Below, piece after piece: positions 32,901 to 43,826 of a DNA stretch of 64,000 nucleotides. A program made the translations under genes and the position numbers. Positions within the stretch are counted from its first letter, which is position 1. Each line of letters starts with the position of its first letter. The stretch spans positions 17,944,030-18,008,029 of the forward strand of contig NW_019211459.1 of assembly GCF_002443255.2 (NCBI RefSeq), given 5' to 3'. The notes under the pieces were generated by a model. The model saw only the letters and a program-made list of their open reading frames with translations. It ran no database searches and was not told the DNA's origin. The stretch is from Varroa destructor. Lineage: Eukaryota > Arthropoda > Arachnida > Mesostigmata > Varroidae.

Positions 32901-35900
32901 TAAATAATTATTGTCACTCTGGAAGCTGTAACTAGAAGTTTGCGCCTTGCAGCTCGAGCTCAATAATTAACCATTATTTCTGATTATAATATTTTTCTTC
33001 TTAATCTTTGCTGGCTATCCCACGATATTATTATATAGGATAAAATAAGCCGTCCTACGGCAAAGTACAACCAAACAAAATAGGAAATTGTTGACGCTGT
33101 CTGTGAGAAGACTGTCGGTACGTGAATTGCGAAAATTTCAAATACTAATCGGCGCCTATTTCGTCAGTTTTCTTCATATGAATCCCTCCTGTTCCCTTTT
33201 TCCAGTTGGAGTAGGGCGACTGCGCCTTTGGCTTGCCGCTTTAAGTTGCCCCCGGCCCCATCGAGTGGTGATCACCGAATGAGTCGGGTCTTTGAGGCTC
33301 TTTATGCTTTTTAAGATGGAAGAGAGCGTAAGAACCGCTCAACTTGCCGCATCCTTCGCCTGGGCCGTGACCGTTCTGCCAGCAGGATCGGTTGTACAAC
33401 CCCTCGAGACCATTGATGCCGCCCTGGGGCGTCGAGTTAGCTCCCCTTGTAAAGGAAAAACGTGGGGACTTCACTTCTATCTGACCCAATCCAACAAAAG
33501 TGCTCCAACATAATCTCTATTAATAATCCAACAAATAAACTTTAAACATATTCTTGGAAAATTGAGCCAATTGTACTAATACGGAATACCGTTCAAGTTG
33601 TTAGCCTCTCCTTGATCGAGTGGCCTACAGGTGAAATACGCCCTTTGTCCTGCAAGATTACTATACGCTGTCCCAAAGAAGAAGAAGGCTAAAGATTCAG
33701 GAACGTGTTTTTCGTAATTTATGAACATTTTTACCATCAAAGTAGAATGTGAGATCTTATGTGAGATCAGCTCAGATCTCCCTCTATTCCGCCTTCGCTG
33801 ATGACTCGTGATATGCGCCACACAAGGGCTCTGTCTGCACCCCACGGTACGGTTCCCCCTACGACGAGTTGTTCGCCCTTCCTTTACTGATAATACCCTT
33901 GTACATCCGGAACAATCAGCCGCCACTCCGTTAACATATTTTTTTTTTGTTATCGCGATATGTATACATTATAAGGTACGCCAAGAAAAAAAACGTTATA
34001 TTAACTTGCCTGGCCCATCGGCCTGACTTCAATTCATCCCCAAAATTTTTCCATAAAGCTACATATCCCGCACAAAAGAGGATCACTTACGTCATCCGTA
34101 TCCTAAGTTGATTATGCTCTTCATGTTTGGAGTACTCGGTTTGTGCCTTTAAAGAACGGTTTGTTTTGGCCGGCCAATAGAAAACATTTCTCTTTTTTTG
34201 CTTTTGAAAAAGACATTTTTGTAGCTCTATAATGTTGTAATATGACGGAAATGCATTTTCAATGTGTAGATGTATACAAATATGCCCATACAACAAAACA
34301 TATATATTGATTTAATATAATTGATAATAATATAACTGATTTAGATATAAACACAAATTATCTATACAATATCCTTTCAATATGTTTCTGATAAATTTAG
34401 GGCCGAGTGAGCAACGGCGTGTGAGTACTTCCGAAGGCAACATAGTCAACAAAGGTAGGGTAAATCCGTTTATATTTAGTGTATAAATGAAAGAAAAATA
34501 CATTTAGGGGCTCCAAAGAGTTTTTTTCTGCTGTCGAATTCTAAAAATCAACTAACCGCAAATGGTTATCTTTATACAACAGGAATTATAGCAAAGTACA
34601 AAATGTTTGTCGAGTGCCAAAATGTTTCTTGCAAAACTGACTTCTCGCTAGTGACAGCCTAACCTAGATTTACAGACGTATACGAGCACTGAAGGGCAAG
34701 CCAACGGTAGCTGTACCGAAAAGTTCATGCGTGGTGATGGCCCGTCCATGCTTCTCCACTCAGTCGTGCCGGACCCCGCGCTATTCCTTGCATGCCCCTA
34801 TTGAAATCCTCATGAAGTCCACGAGGCAGTCTCCAGATTGGCAGCCACGGGAAACCCGTGTACTTATAAGGGTAGGAAAAAGGCAGTTGGATCTGGCTTA
34901 TGGGTAAGGAACGGGAAAGGGTAACTAGCAGCTAGGGAAGGCCGTGGCCCGTGACGGCTACTCCACACGACGCGTTCCACTCCAGTACTTCTCCTGGCGT
35001 AGTCCTGGTCAGCAAGACCCACTCATCTAAGCTGCTAGCTAGCCACCAAACGACGTCGAACAAATCATACCGACCGACGCCATAGGACCCTACGTTGTCC
35101 TTATCTTCTATATATAGGTTAAGCATCATCCAGCGGACAGCAGACGGGCACGCCGCCGTCTAGCTCGCCGCTAGGGCGTTCAACCACGCTCATCCACATT
35201 CTACCACTATACCGGCGCACACGAACATACACACACACACACACACTTACATCAACACACAGATCCTCATACACAGTTACATTCATAGACCAACAGCCTA
35301 ACCTACCGAGTCTACGTTATTTCCCCTACATCTTCCCATACCCCATAGATGCCATGCACTACAAACCCGCTTTGCCGGTAGTCCGACTCTTTGCTGCTAA
35401 CGGTCCGTTCAGTACTACTATCTCACTTGTTCATTCCATAGCGACCAGCCGACACCATCCCTTCTCTGCCCTCCTCTCACTACGTAAAGAGTTATAAGAG
35501 TTCTACGAACAGTGCGCCACATGGATATTGCCGAAAGCCAAACGAACGCAATACGATAGCGGCAGTCGTGATAGACATAGACGGGACGAGCTATGAGGGA
35601 TACGATGGCGGATAGGGACGATGGCGACGTGTCCGATTCGGTCCAGCTGAGAAAGCGGCACTGTCACCGAGGGGCACTTACCCAATGAAGCCTTTAGACA
35701 TTAGTGAATCCCTTCTGGTAAAGAATACTTCCATACGAGGTAGCTTGACGATGATGAGACCCCCACGTCGCCCTGTCAAATGGCGTTGTCTGGGCGACCA
35801 CTTCACTTATCGAGAAGGAGGAAACACAGAGAGAAATATGGGGAGAAGTAAGAAGCCAATTGGTAGTTCACCCGAATACGACGCCACCATAAGGGCAATC

Positions 35901-38900
35901 GGCCATCTCTCTTAGTCCAACATCCCCCATTGCCTCATCGTTTTAGTCTCGCAACTCGTTGGCATTGGCGTCACCATAGGACATCGTTGCTACTGCTGCC
36001 ATCACCTTGCTCTTGCTATAAGCGGACTTGATCTGTCTAAGACTGTACCTGACGACGATCCAACTTCAGCCGCTTGATAGGATCTGCGGACAAGGAGGGA
36101 TCATGCGGGCTGAACACTAAAAAACACCTGTGTTCGACATAGAACGGTAGCGGCGATAAGAAGGACAGCACGACTTGACAAACAGACGGACTTATGAACA
36201 GACAAACAGATAGAAGCCAAAATAGGTGGCAAACGAACCGAGTCGAAAATGAAGATCTTCTCGTTTAGAGGAGACGAAGAACTAAAAAGAACAATGGTGA
36301 AACGCAAAAAAGACAGACGCACTTGAAGCGTACGGGCGACAAAGGTATCGAAAGAGGACGAAAAATTGACAGCAACGCGAACGATCATAACGGACATTGC
36401 TGTTACAATTTTTCTTGTTCTTTGAAGGTAATCGGATAAAGCGGGGTAATGTCGCGTTAGAATAAGCTGAGTGTCGGTTGAACCGATAGTGTCATCTGTG
36501 ATGGCTAACGAAATTGGACATGTTCCTTCCAAAGTCGTTTGCTCATCCCATTCGATGTCAAGTGGGCCAAAGGTAACCCTCCAGGATGCACTGTAGCCCC
36601 CTATACCGATTGTAGTGGCCGTTAACGCGGTAACGCATGAGTTCTTATAGAATGATAAGGACTATCACGAATGCTAGCATCGTGATAGTAGGCACGACAA
36701 CCAGCAAAACGTACAGCTCACATCGAAAAAAGAAAAAAACTATCCGACAAGCAAGAACCCCCGCGCTTCTACACTGAGCGACTGGCCCACCGACTCAGAC
36801 GGCTTCCTACTCACACGTTTCTTTGCTCCCCACTATTATCGTTAGCTCACCGTTGGCCCATCGCCGTAACGAAGGGAACCAAAGCGGGCAGATGAATGAA
36901 TTTATCCCTTTATTTTCTTTTCGTCTTCAACTCATTTCGTCTGTTCGGCTCCTTTTGTTTGCTTGTCTAGTCCCAACCCGGCTTTGTTCCGACCACCGAA
37001 TCTTCGTGGCAGCAGCAGGTCTTCGGCGGCAGCGCAACGCCGCCGTTTGAGCAGGCCCGTCTTGCCCTATCTTAATTAATCCCCTTTGCAACGCGGAACA
37101 AGCCACAGCGCACAGAACTTGCGGATTCACTAGTGCGAGTGGCTTAGCCTCTTGTCCTGAATTGGCATCCCCCTCATCTCTGCCCCTGGCGCCTTCCCGA
37201 GCTGCAGAAATGGAAGATGAAAAAGGCTGGCTCGCTGGCTGGCGGACTTCCGTCGCGGCTTGATGGAGACGAAGCAGAAAAAGCTAGATGGGAGAACCCC
37301 ATCTCGTCTTGCTTTTGCGGAATTAGAGTTTGTGGGCGGATGAGCCTTCGTGTGCGTGTGTGTGTCCATGAGCTAGCCCATGTATACTAACCAGCTGGCT
37401 GTACTTTGCTGACTGTATGGCGATTGACAGCCATCCAACAGCACGCTTTTGCCCCCTATGCCGCATAGGAAGCGGCAAAAGGGATGGACAACAGACGCGA
37501 ATATCCAGTACCCATACGAACGCCCGCCCGCCCGTCGGCACAGGCGCCGAACGGAATCGAATGAAAAAAAAACCAACAAAAAAAATAAGAACACCAAGGC
37601 GAACCGAAGGCCACGAATCACGAGAAAACCCACGACGAAGCGCAGAAGGCCAGAATAAGGCGACAGTGACAAGAGCCAAAATCGGCTTAAATTTAAAAGC
37701 CTTTATTTTTTTTCTTTCTGCATGTCCTCTTGGCTCTCCTACTATCAACGCTTTTATCCTGTACCACTCGTCTTCGCCAGTCAATTTATTTGGTGGTTCC
37801 AACTTCGTCCCCAGCCTGACTCCGTCCCACCGGTGCTGCAGAGTTCCTCCAGCGATCTTCTGCACTCTTCTTATCCTCCTTTTTTTCGTGCAGCAGACAG
37901 GTTTCCCGACCCCAGGGCGTCCGATCGCTCGCGTTTACTTTCTGTCTTCGATGACATTTGTTCGTTCTCTTTATTCCGCTTGATTTGTTCCCAGCAGCGA
38001 CAGCAGCACTGGTACCCCAAAGCGATGCGTCAGTTGGGCAGCGACGAAAGATTTTTACGGGTTCTAGCATACGCGTGCCGATGATATTTGCCACTGGCCA
38101 GGGGACACTGGTAGACGAGTTGCTCCGCATCTTGTCGCTTGCTGCTCGAGATAGTAGGAAAACGGAGCGCAATGGGTAACACTACACCAATCCTCCAGCT
38201 CACTTACTGCGGTCCCACTTGCATAAGTGGACTATTGCTCTCGACTGGGACACTTCAACGGGTCCTACTATTGCTCGCCGCTGCGCCTACACCGTTTCAC
38301 TGTTGTGAAACATCCATACTCAGTGACGCCGGCTTTCCTTTTATCTCGCTTTCGCGTTCCTGACCCCCTGACCATCGATTCCATTTTCAAGGTCCCTAAC
38401 TGTGCCTGGCTGGGCTTAACGTCTCTCCTCGTCCCTGCGTTCCGTTTGCCCTTGATCTGCCAGTGCTCTGTCTATCTGCTGTCGACCTGTCTGATGTCCA
38501 AGAGCGGCGTGGAGAAAGACAGTAATAGAACAAGACGTTCACGTTCTCGAGACTCTCGGTGTCTTTCAACTGTCGAACTTCACGAAGCCTTTGAAAGCCC
38601 AAGAAGAAGGTGGACGAAGACCGATCGACAAAAGCGGCAAATTTGAACGAAATAATCACGTGCGCATGAATCGCTTAGGGCAACATGTACAGAAATCACT
38701 GACGAAGCTGCTCATGCAGAAAGATCTTGTCATAGACATATAAGCCTGCCCACAGTGGTTAGCGATTAACTAAAACTATAGTAACAGTATAAGAATCCCC
38801 ACCACCTTTTTACTGTTTTTTTCTTCTAATAAACAACGCTTTTTGTAAGGCAAGTTGTTTCACAGTCACGTGTCTCAGATAATACGAATTGTGCCGGGTC

Positions 38901-41900
38901 GGCGTTGGCGTCACTTACAAGTTTAATCTGACTGTAGTAAACAGTAGTAGACGACAGTGTAACGCTGTTGGAGGACCTTTGTTTAGACTTGAAGACGAAT
39001 GAATCTTTTCTACAAGTGTGTTATACTTTATAATTCTATTACGATAAAGCAATAAAAAAAAAGCTGCCTGGGCCGTTAAAAATGTTGCTTTTGTTTATGA
39101 TACGTTATCGAGGGAAGTAGTTTAAAGTTGATTCTGTCGCTTCTTCTTTTAGATTTTGATGTAAAAGATGCTCGTCGTAGTGGTCGATCAGTGACGAAAA
39201 AAAGTTCACGAGATCAGTGCGAAAGTTGAGTAACTATCACTAAGTTTTCAATCTTTTGATGAAAGTTAACTACAAAATCACTCAATGTGATAAAACATAA
39301 TCGATCCAATTTCCATTTGTGATAATTTTTAAAAATATAAAGAAATGTAATATTCAAAGTGGCTGATGACGGGTGACGAAAGTTAGATCACATACACTAA
39401 TGTGCAAATGGAAAAAATATAACCCACAATCTGTGATTTGACTTAGGTTGACATCAAAGACGCCCAACGGGATTGGTAAGAAATTGTTGCCGCCTAACAA
39501 AACAGTATATCAGCACCTGTACTACAAACAACTAACAAGACTACAATAGATCACTGAAGTTAGCAACATTACATTACTAGAGCATGTACATGTCTTAAAT
39601 TGGTAAAAATTTAATAGTTAATAATTTTAGAATAATATAATTACAGTGTAGGCCGGGCCTTGTGGCACCAGGCCACAAGTGTTTCGGCCCTTACAAAACT
39701 TGCTCAATGGTATTTATTTAGCTTCAGTCGAAGGATGCAAAAATGGCCGTCTCAACTCTTCGTTCAGAAACCACAATGATGGAATTATGTTATTTTCAAA
39801 AAAGGTCGTCGATCAAAATGACGTATAGTAAATTTATTAAAATTAGTTAGAATATAAAAGTATTTGGTTCAATTTTGGCTTAAAAACCATCAATGCTGTT
39901 TTAGGAACTCAATCTATCTAGTGCTGGTAACCATTATTGTGCGGATCTACAATGTTTTGATCCGTTATTTCGATGGCCCTTCGCATTTCTCTACTTGACA
40001 GAAGTACAAAAACGTGATTGATCTACCCCAGATGCTTGTTCCGCAGTGGCAATGTTAATAATGCGGTATTGTTTCAACTTACAACGGACTAAACTATGGA
40101 ACTGGCGGCGGCCCTATGGTCGCGCACAGAATATAAGGCCCGGTTGGGACCTTAAAAGCGTTTGAAAGGCTCAATCTTTGGTGATGATAAAGGCCAGATT
40201 CCAGATTTCGAGTTGAAGGCAAGGAAGCATAAGCGACAGTAGCGAACGAAGCCACTAAGATGAGCGTGTATCTTGACTTCGTTGGTCGGTCGACTTTGCC
40301 GACCCACTGGTAAACTTCAGTAACATGATGAGCTTGAGACTATAGCAGCAAGAAACGGCAGGACTTTAGAACAGAGCTGCGGCCCCAGTCGATATAGAGG
40401 CAGCGGTGATGGCGGCAGTTCGAAAGACTAGAAGCAGTTTGCCTTGGGCAACGAAGCGGCACACGCCGGCATCATTTATCGCAAAGTGCAACCGATGCCG
40501 ATAACCGTTGGCGGGTGAAGACGGCTGGTGCCGCGGCGCAAAGCAGAAACGGAGTTGGTCGACAAAGATCAGAACAGCGTCAGGTCTAAGGCTGCAAAGC
40601 ACAAACAACTCAGGCCGTTCGCATGGCTCCTTCGTTGGCTGACTGGCTGGTCCACTAAAGCGGTTCTCTCGCGAACGCCGACGACCCATCTAACCTTATC
40701 TCCGATCCGGAGGCTAGAAGTATATGGATAAAAGGAGAACGAAATAAAATAGCAGCGAGCTGTTTCCCGCATTCGCTACTACTAGGATAACTGCTGCTAT
40801 TTTCGGGTCGAAAGAAAAACTTAGCCGGGCTGGCCATCCGGGCGAGCTGGGTCTGTGTGATCAACTGGGCGCGTCAAGTGGCGCTCAAGGGCCAGATCGG
40901 TAAGCCATAATATTGGCGATGGATAATCGCTTTAAGGCTAGTAATTCCGGAGCGACTGATTCAGACATACCGATGAAGCGAACAACTGACAGATACTATA
41001 TTCACCGTGACTATAAGTAAACGTTCAACGATGTGACAAACATTAAATATTAGCGACGTTACGTTACTAATTGAATAACTTCTATTAATTAACTTCTATT
41101 AATTCTAGAAGGAGTATTAATTCGAGGGTGATTTTATCAAGGTTATAACCTGACCAAAATTGAACCGCAGTCGGATTACCGCACGGTACGTGTAGTTAAT
41201 GTTTCCTCTTTGTGCATCAGGACCTCTGTAAGTAGATTGATTCTTTTTAACTGATCACGACTCGATCGTGCATTACTTAACATGCCATAACATAATGAAA
41301 GTTGCTGTCTATCAGTGCATAAGAAATACCCATTTAATGAAATCATCTACACAATATCTAAATAATGGATCCAGCCAACGTATACTATACAAGGACTGAT
41401 TTCATGTCGGACACCGCCGCTCCGCAAAAGGTATGAGTAGGAGCTGGTCCCAGCCTGTACTTACCTCTGCACTCATGTCCAGCCGGCTCATGACCGGGTC
41501 GGCATTTGCAGCCGCCGGTGGGCAGGGTCCATTCGCCGTCACCTTTGCAGACGAGTCTCGGGGTTTCGACCATCTGTGCGTTAGACACGCAGCGGCCCTC
41601 TTGCGCCACGATCGCCGTGATATCTGCCGCCGTAGGCGTCTCTGGGAAGAAGGCATGATTGAGCGTCACGTTTGGGCACGTAATGTAGTAGACTCGCAGT
41701 GCGATGAGCGACAGGCACGCGCCCTCGTCACGCACGGCGAAGTATACACCGCGCTTCGTCACCGGAATAGAACGTACCTGAAAACGTGGTAACACACAAT
41801 ATGGAGACACAGGGTCAAGCATGGAGTTCATGGAGCATGGAACAACGAACACATAATTCGTACATATACGTGGACATATACATACACTTAAATGACTCAT

Positions 41901-43091
41901 CCCCATCTAGAAGCGCGGAAGAGTAAAGATTTAGAGACCGAAATAGTCTTCGGGCCTCGAGTACTCGGGTAAGTGGGTACAAAATGTAAAACCAATCGAC
42001 CCCATCAACTGAATGTGTGCACGAGTTGCCCAACCTTGGTTGCTGGTAATAGTCGAACTAGTATAGTCGAATAGTAGGACTTAAGCGAATCAGTCGATCA
42101 TAGAAACAGGCTCGTTAAGTAAAAGTCCTCGTCAAGTACAGCGCTGGTCATACGGGATGCATTATATGTACATACGTGCATTTACCGCGGTGGCTACAGA
42201 ATAAAGCGTGCACCTACGAAGGCTACGTTTACGGACATCTGCTGTGCATTATGTATTTGTTGGTGATACGAAAAACTCGAATTCCAGTTAATACGTAATG
42301 CCAATAGGTACATAGCGCTTTTGAGGGTCATGAAACGTTTTTTGCGACGTCTAGTGACTACGGTTTTGTATTGAAACCAACACACGAATAGGAGATAAAT
42401 TAACAGTAGGAACATATCTAGCAGTACAATGGCCGTTAGCAGTGAAGATATTCTATATAATCGACAAACAATAGTTGACGCTAAACATTTGTCAGTATCA
42501 CACTGGTTTAAACAGTGATTCATCTACTAGATTAAAAACCGTTGCTTGGGGCACATGCAGTACGAGACGGTAACCAGTAGCAGTAGCATTAAACGTTAAC
42601 ATTACCTGCTGCCATCCGCCATGCTAATGGGATAGAAATTACTGGGATATTGTAAATATTCTTTCTGCTTTAGACGGGCCTACACAATAAAGTTGCAGTT
42701 ATAGCCTTCATGCTAATGGCGATTTCTATATATGGGAACTTACCTCTGTGTTGATGATAACTTCACTCGTCGAGGTGAAGCGTCCTTCGTCTGCTGCGAT
42801 CCGGTCGATAAGTTTGTAGCTTTCGGGTTCCCACGGCGGCGTTTCTCGGGAGCCCTCATCTATCTCGTAGTAGAGTAGCGAAAACGTTTCCTTACAGCTG
42901 ACGGCCATCCCAGGAAAGAGTGAACAGTCTCGCATTGAAAACTGTAGCTCGATATAGATGCGGGAAGCATTGCTGCGCTCGATCAATGGTGTCCATAACC
43001 AGTTGTTGACATCGCGGTACGCGACATCACAAACGACGTACGACCGCCAGTTGATGCCTTTCTCGAAATCCGTAAATGATTCCTCGACCCA
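19573..43091 (-). CDS. Eph: Eph receptor tyrosine kinase (partial at 5' end, 8 exons)
   Basis: Whole-gene entry on the - strand. Exons in transcript order: 43091-42744, 41777-41465, 25616-24659, 24343-24276, 23741-23703 (cassette), 21643-21135, 20813-20103, 19827-19573. All junctions are GT/AG and all phases match. Domain order is ephrin-binding jelly roll, Cys-rich region, two FN3 repeats, one transmembrane helix, juxtamembrane [10 protein letters not shown], kinase (GAGEFADV loop, VAVK lysine, HRDLAARN loop, DFGLSR, WTAPE), Gln-rich linker, SAM domain and a C-terminal GFLV. Family knowledge: Eph receptors bind membrane-tethered ephrins at cell contacts, signal to actin and guide axons and tissue boundaries. 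All catalytic motifs are intact, so it should be an active kinase. The signal peptide and the first strands of the ligand-binding domain are missing; the first exon seen is entered in phase 0, so at least one more coding exon lies upstream. Confidence 0.95.
20103..20813 (-). CDS. Eph: Eph exon: kinase C-lobe and Gln-rich linker
   Basis: 237 codons, phase 0 at both ends. It opens with [10 protein letters not shown] (completing the catalytic loop), then [70 protein letters not shown] and [11 protein letters not shown]. After the kinase comes about 95 residues of Gln-, His-, Ser- and Gly-rich linker ([25 protein letters not shown]) before the SAM exon. The donor is GCA|GTAAGT at 20103/20102. The linker is clearly longer than in vertebrate Ephs as I know them. 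Confidence 0.96.
20814..21134 (-). other. Eph: Eph intron within the catalytic loop
   Basis: 321-nt phase-0 intron splitting HR|DLAARN. Confidence 0.9.
21135..21643 (-). CDS. Eph: Eph exon: juxtamembrane tyrosines and kinase N-lobe
   Basis: 509 nt, phase 1 to phase 0. It starts [15 protein letters not shown], followed by the two conserved juxtamembrane tyrosines ([10 protein letters not shown]), [10 protein letters not shown], the glycine-rich loop GAGEFADV, the VAVKTLKQG lysine, [16 protein letters not shown] and [17 protein letters not shown], ending MNFVHR. The unphosphorylated juxtamembrane tyrosines hold the Eph kinase inactive and become SH2 docking sites (family knowledge). The acceptor ATTGCAG ends at 21644 and the donor AGA|GTAAGT is at 21135/21134. 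Confidence 0.96.
21644..23702 (-). other. Eph: Eph intron upstream of kinase exon
   Basis: 2.06 kb with no recognised element. Short frames open on both strands at 22287-22868 match nothing I know. Confidence 0.75.
23703..23741 (-). CDS. Eph: Eph candidate 39-nt cassette micro-exon (juxtamembrane)
   Basis: Bounded by TTCGCAG| and |GTAAGTATAC, both strong. It is entered and left in phase 1, so it adds 13 residues ([13 protein letters not shown] plus a split codon) or can be skipped without a frame change. If included, the join reads QTTPLFTTPLFTN, echoing the start of the next exon. It is predicted from splice sites and phase only; homology is too weak to be sure. Confidence 0.6.
23742..24275 (-). 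other. Eph: Eph intron with (AT)n microsatellite
   Basis: 534 nt. It carries an (AT)n array at 23916-23967, about 26 units. Confidence 0.75.
23916..23967. repeat. (AT)n microsatellite
   Basis: About 26 uninterrupted AT units inside an Eph intron. Confidence 0.97.
24276..24343 (-). CDS. Eph: Eph small juxtamembrane exon
   Basis: 68 nt, phase 2 to phase 1, encoding a hydrophilic segment [20 protein letters not shown] then GE just inside the membrane. The acceptor TATCTTCAG|GAA and donor AAG|GTAAGA both fit. A second donor, AAAA|GTAAGT, lies exactly 9 nt further on (GT at 24266-24265) and would add three residues, Gly-Lys-Lys, in frame. The exon was found by phase and splice sites, not by strong homology, since this segment is variable among Ephs. 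Confidence 0.75.
24344..24658 (-). other. Eph: Eph intron after transmembrane exon
   Basis: 315-nt phase-2 intron with nothing else seen. Confidence 0.8.
24659..25616 (-). CDS. Eph: Eph exon: Cys-rich EGF-like part, two FN3 repeats, transmembrane helix
   Basis: 958 nt, a single large exon entered in phase 1 and left in phase 2. It encodes [16 protein letters not shown] and [11 protein letters not shown] (the tail of the Cys-rich region). FN3-1 starts [15 protein letters not shown] and FN3-2 starts around [16 protein letters not shown] Gly/Ser-rich stalk leads to a hydrophobic helix ([20 protein letters not shown]) and a YVKR stop-transfer. Four N-glycosylation sequons (NLT, NET, NET, NMT) lie in the FN3 repeats. 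Packing this much ectodomain into one exon suggests intron loss compared with vertebrate Eph genes. Confidence 0.96.
25617..41464 (-). other. Eph: 15.8-kb Eph intron within the Cys-rich region
   Basis: A phase-1 intron: the codon split G|CG rejoins to give CRACPHGMF, so no exon is missing. It contains no recognisable coding sequence. There is an (AC)n tract at 35228-35247, a near-palindrome at 36661-36689, a hairpin at 39651-39689 and a 14-nt tandem duplication near 41087-41114. Between about 36.8 and 38.7 kb, long frames are open on both strands (up to 188 codons at 37417-37983 and 180 at 37865-37323). None resembles a protein, and the overlap suggests a low-stop composition rather than genes. 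Confidence 0.8.
35228..35247. repeat. (AC)n microsatellite
   Basis: About ten AC units in a CA-rich stretch. Confidence 0.9.
41465..41777 (-). CDS. Eph: Eph exon: end of ephrin-binding domain and start of Cys-rich region
   Basis: 313 nt, phase 0 to phase 1. It encodes [20 protein letters not shown], then [15 protein letters not shown] closing the ligand-binding domain. The Sushi-like Cys-rich part follows: [27 protein letters not shown] and GHECR. The acceptor TTTTCAG ends at 41778 and the donor AGAG|GTAAGT is at 41465/41464. Confidence 0.95.
41778..42743 (-). other. Eph: Eph intron inside the ephrin-binding domain
   Basis: A 966-nt phase-0 intron with no features recognised. Confidence 0.85.
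42744..43091 (-). CDS. Eph: Eph exon: ephrin-binding domain, middle part
   Basis: 116 codons, phase 0 at both ends. It begins [20 protein letters not shown] and continues [47 protein letters not shown] and RIAADEGRF, ending INTE. The disulfide cysteines and the WLWTP and CKETF motifs of the Eph ligand-binding domain are present. The acceptor is TTGTCACAG|TGG and the donor GAG|GTAAGT. The domain's first strands (the LLDT region) are not here. Confidence 0.95.
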
Positions 43092-43787
43092 CTGTGACAA
43101 TTCCCAAACACACAGCAAAAGTATCTTTATTTACCTTCGAAGATAAATATTGTAGGATAGTTTGTTCACATGTGTGAATCATTAGTAAATACCTACTTTC
43201 CGCTATTCTGCAATGAAGCCTAAAGTTTGGCCCCAAAGGCGGCTAAATCGGGTGACAGAAGTGCAGACACCAACATTATTTCAGCTATTTTCAAGATCAA
43301 AATGCTCTATCAGTAGCTCGTGCGGCGAGCGCTCGAATACAGAAAGGATCATTTAAAGGTGATCTACAAAATATAAATACGCCGTCTTAACCCGAAGCGT
43401 ACACTCCCCCTGGAAAAACGCACTACCTGAAAAAAATGCCAGACCGCATTTCTAAGGAACAACTTTCGGCAAATGGCTTATGAATTGACAAATTCATTAT
43501 AAATTAATATCCTGTGATAATTTAGGTGAGACGCTGTGTCTTTTACTAGCTTAAAATAACTGACTTTTGTTATGCACATATAAAAGGGGTACGGAATCTG
43601 TAGTGTTGCCCCATGCATAGGCGTATACCATCAACGCAATGGAGTATCATGTAATGGACGATAGCTCCTGACTGGGTAAATGAATTCACACCCCCTGCCA
43701 ATTGCTGCGCCACCTCACGAGACTTGTTTGAGTCTAAAAAAGGGCTCTTGTCCGGACCTGAACAGCTCGTAGCCGTTTCAACTAATA

Positions 43788-43790
<3 letters not shown>

Positions 43791-43823
<33 letters not shown>
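43791..43823. repeat. (AT)n microsatellite
   Basis: About 16 uninterrupted TA units. Confidence 0.97.

Positions 43824-43826
<3 letters not shown>

Noticed and set aside
37323..37983. Overlapping long open frames (180 codons on -, 188 codons on +) as candidate genes
   Set aside because: They overlap on opposite strands, lack recognisable domains, have unsupported starts and lie inside an Eph intron.
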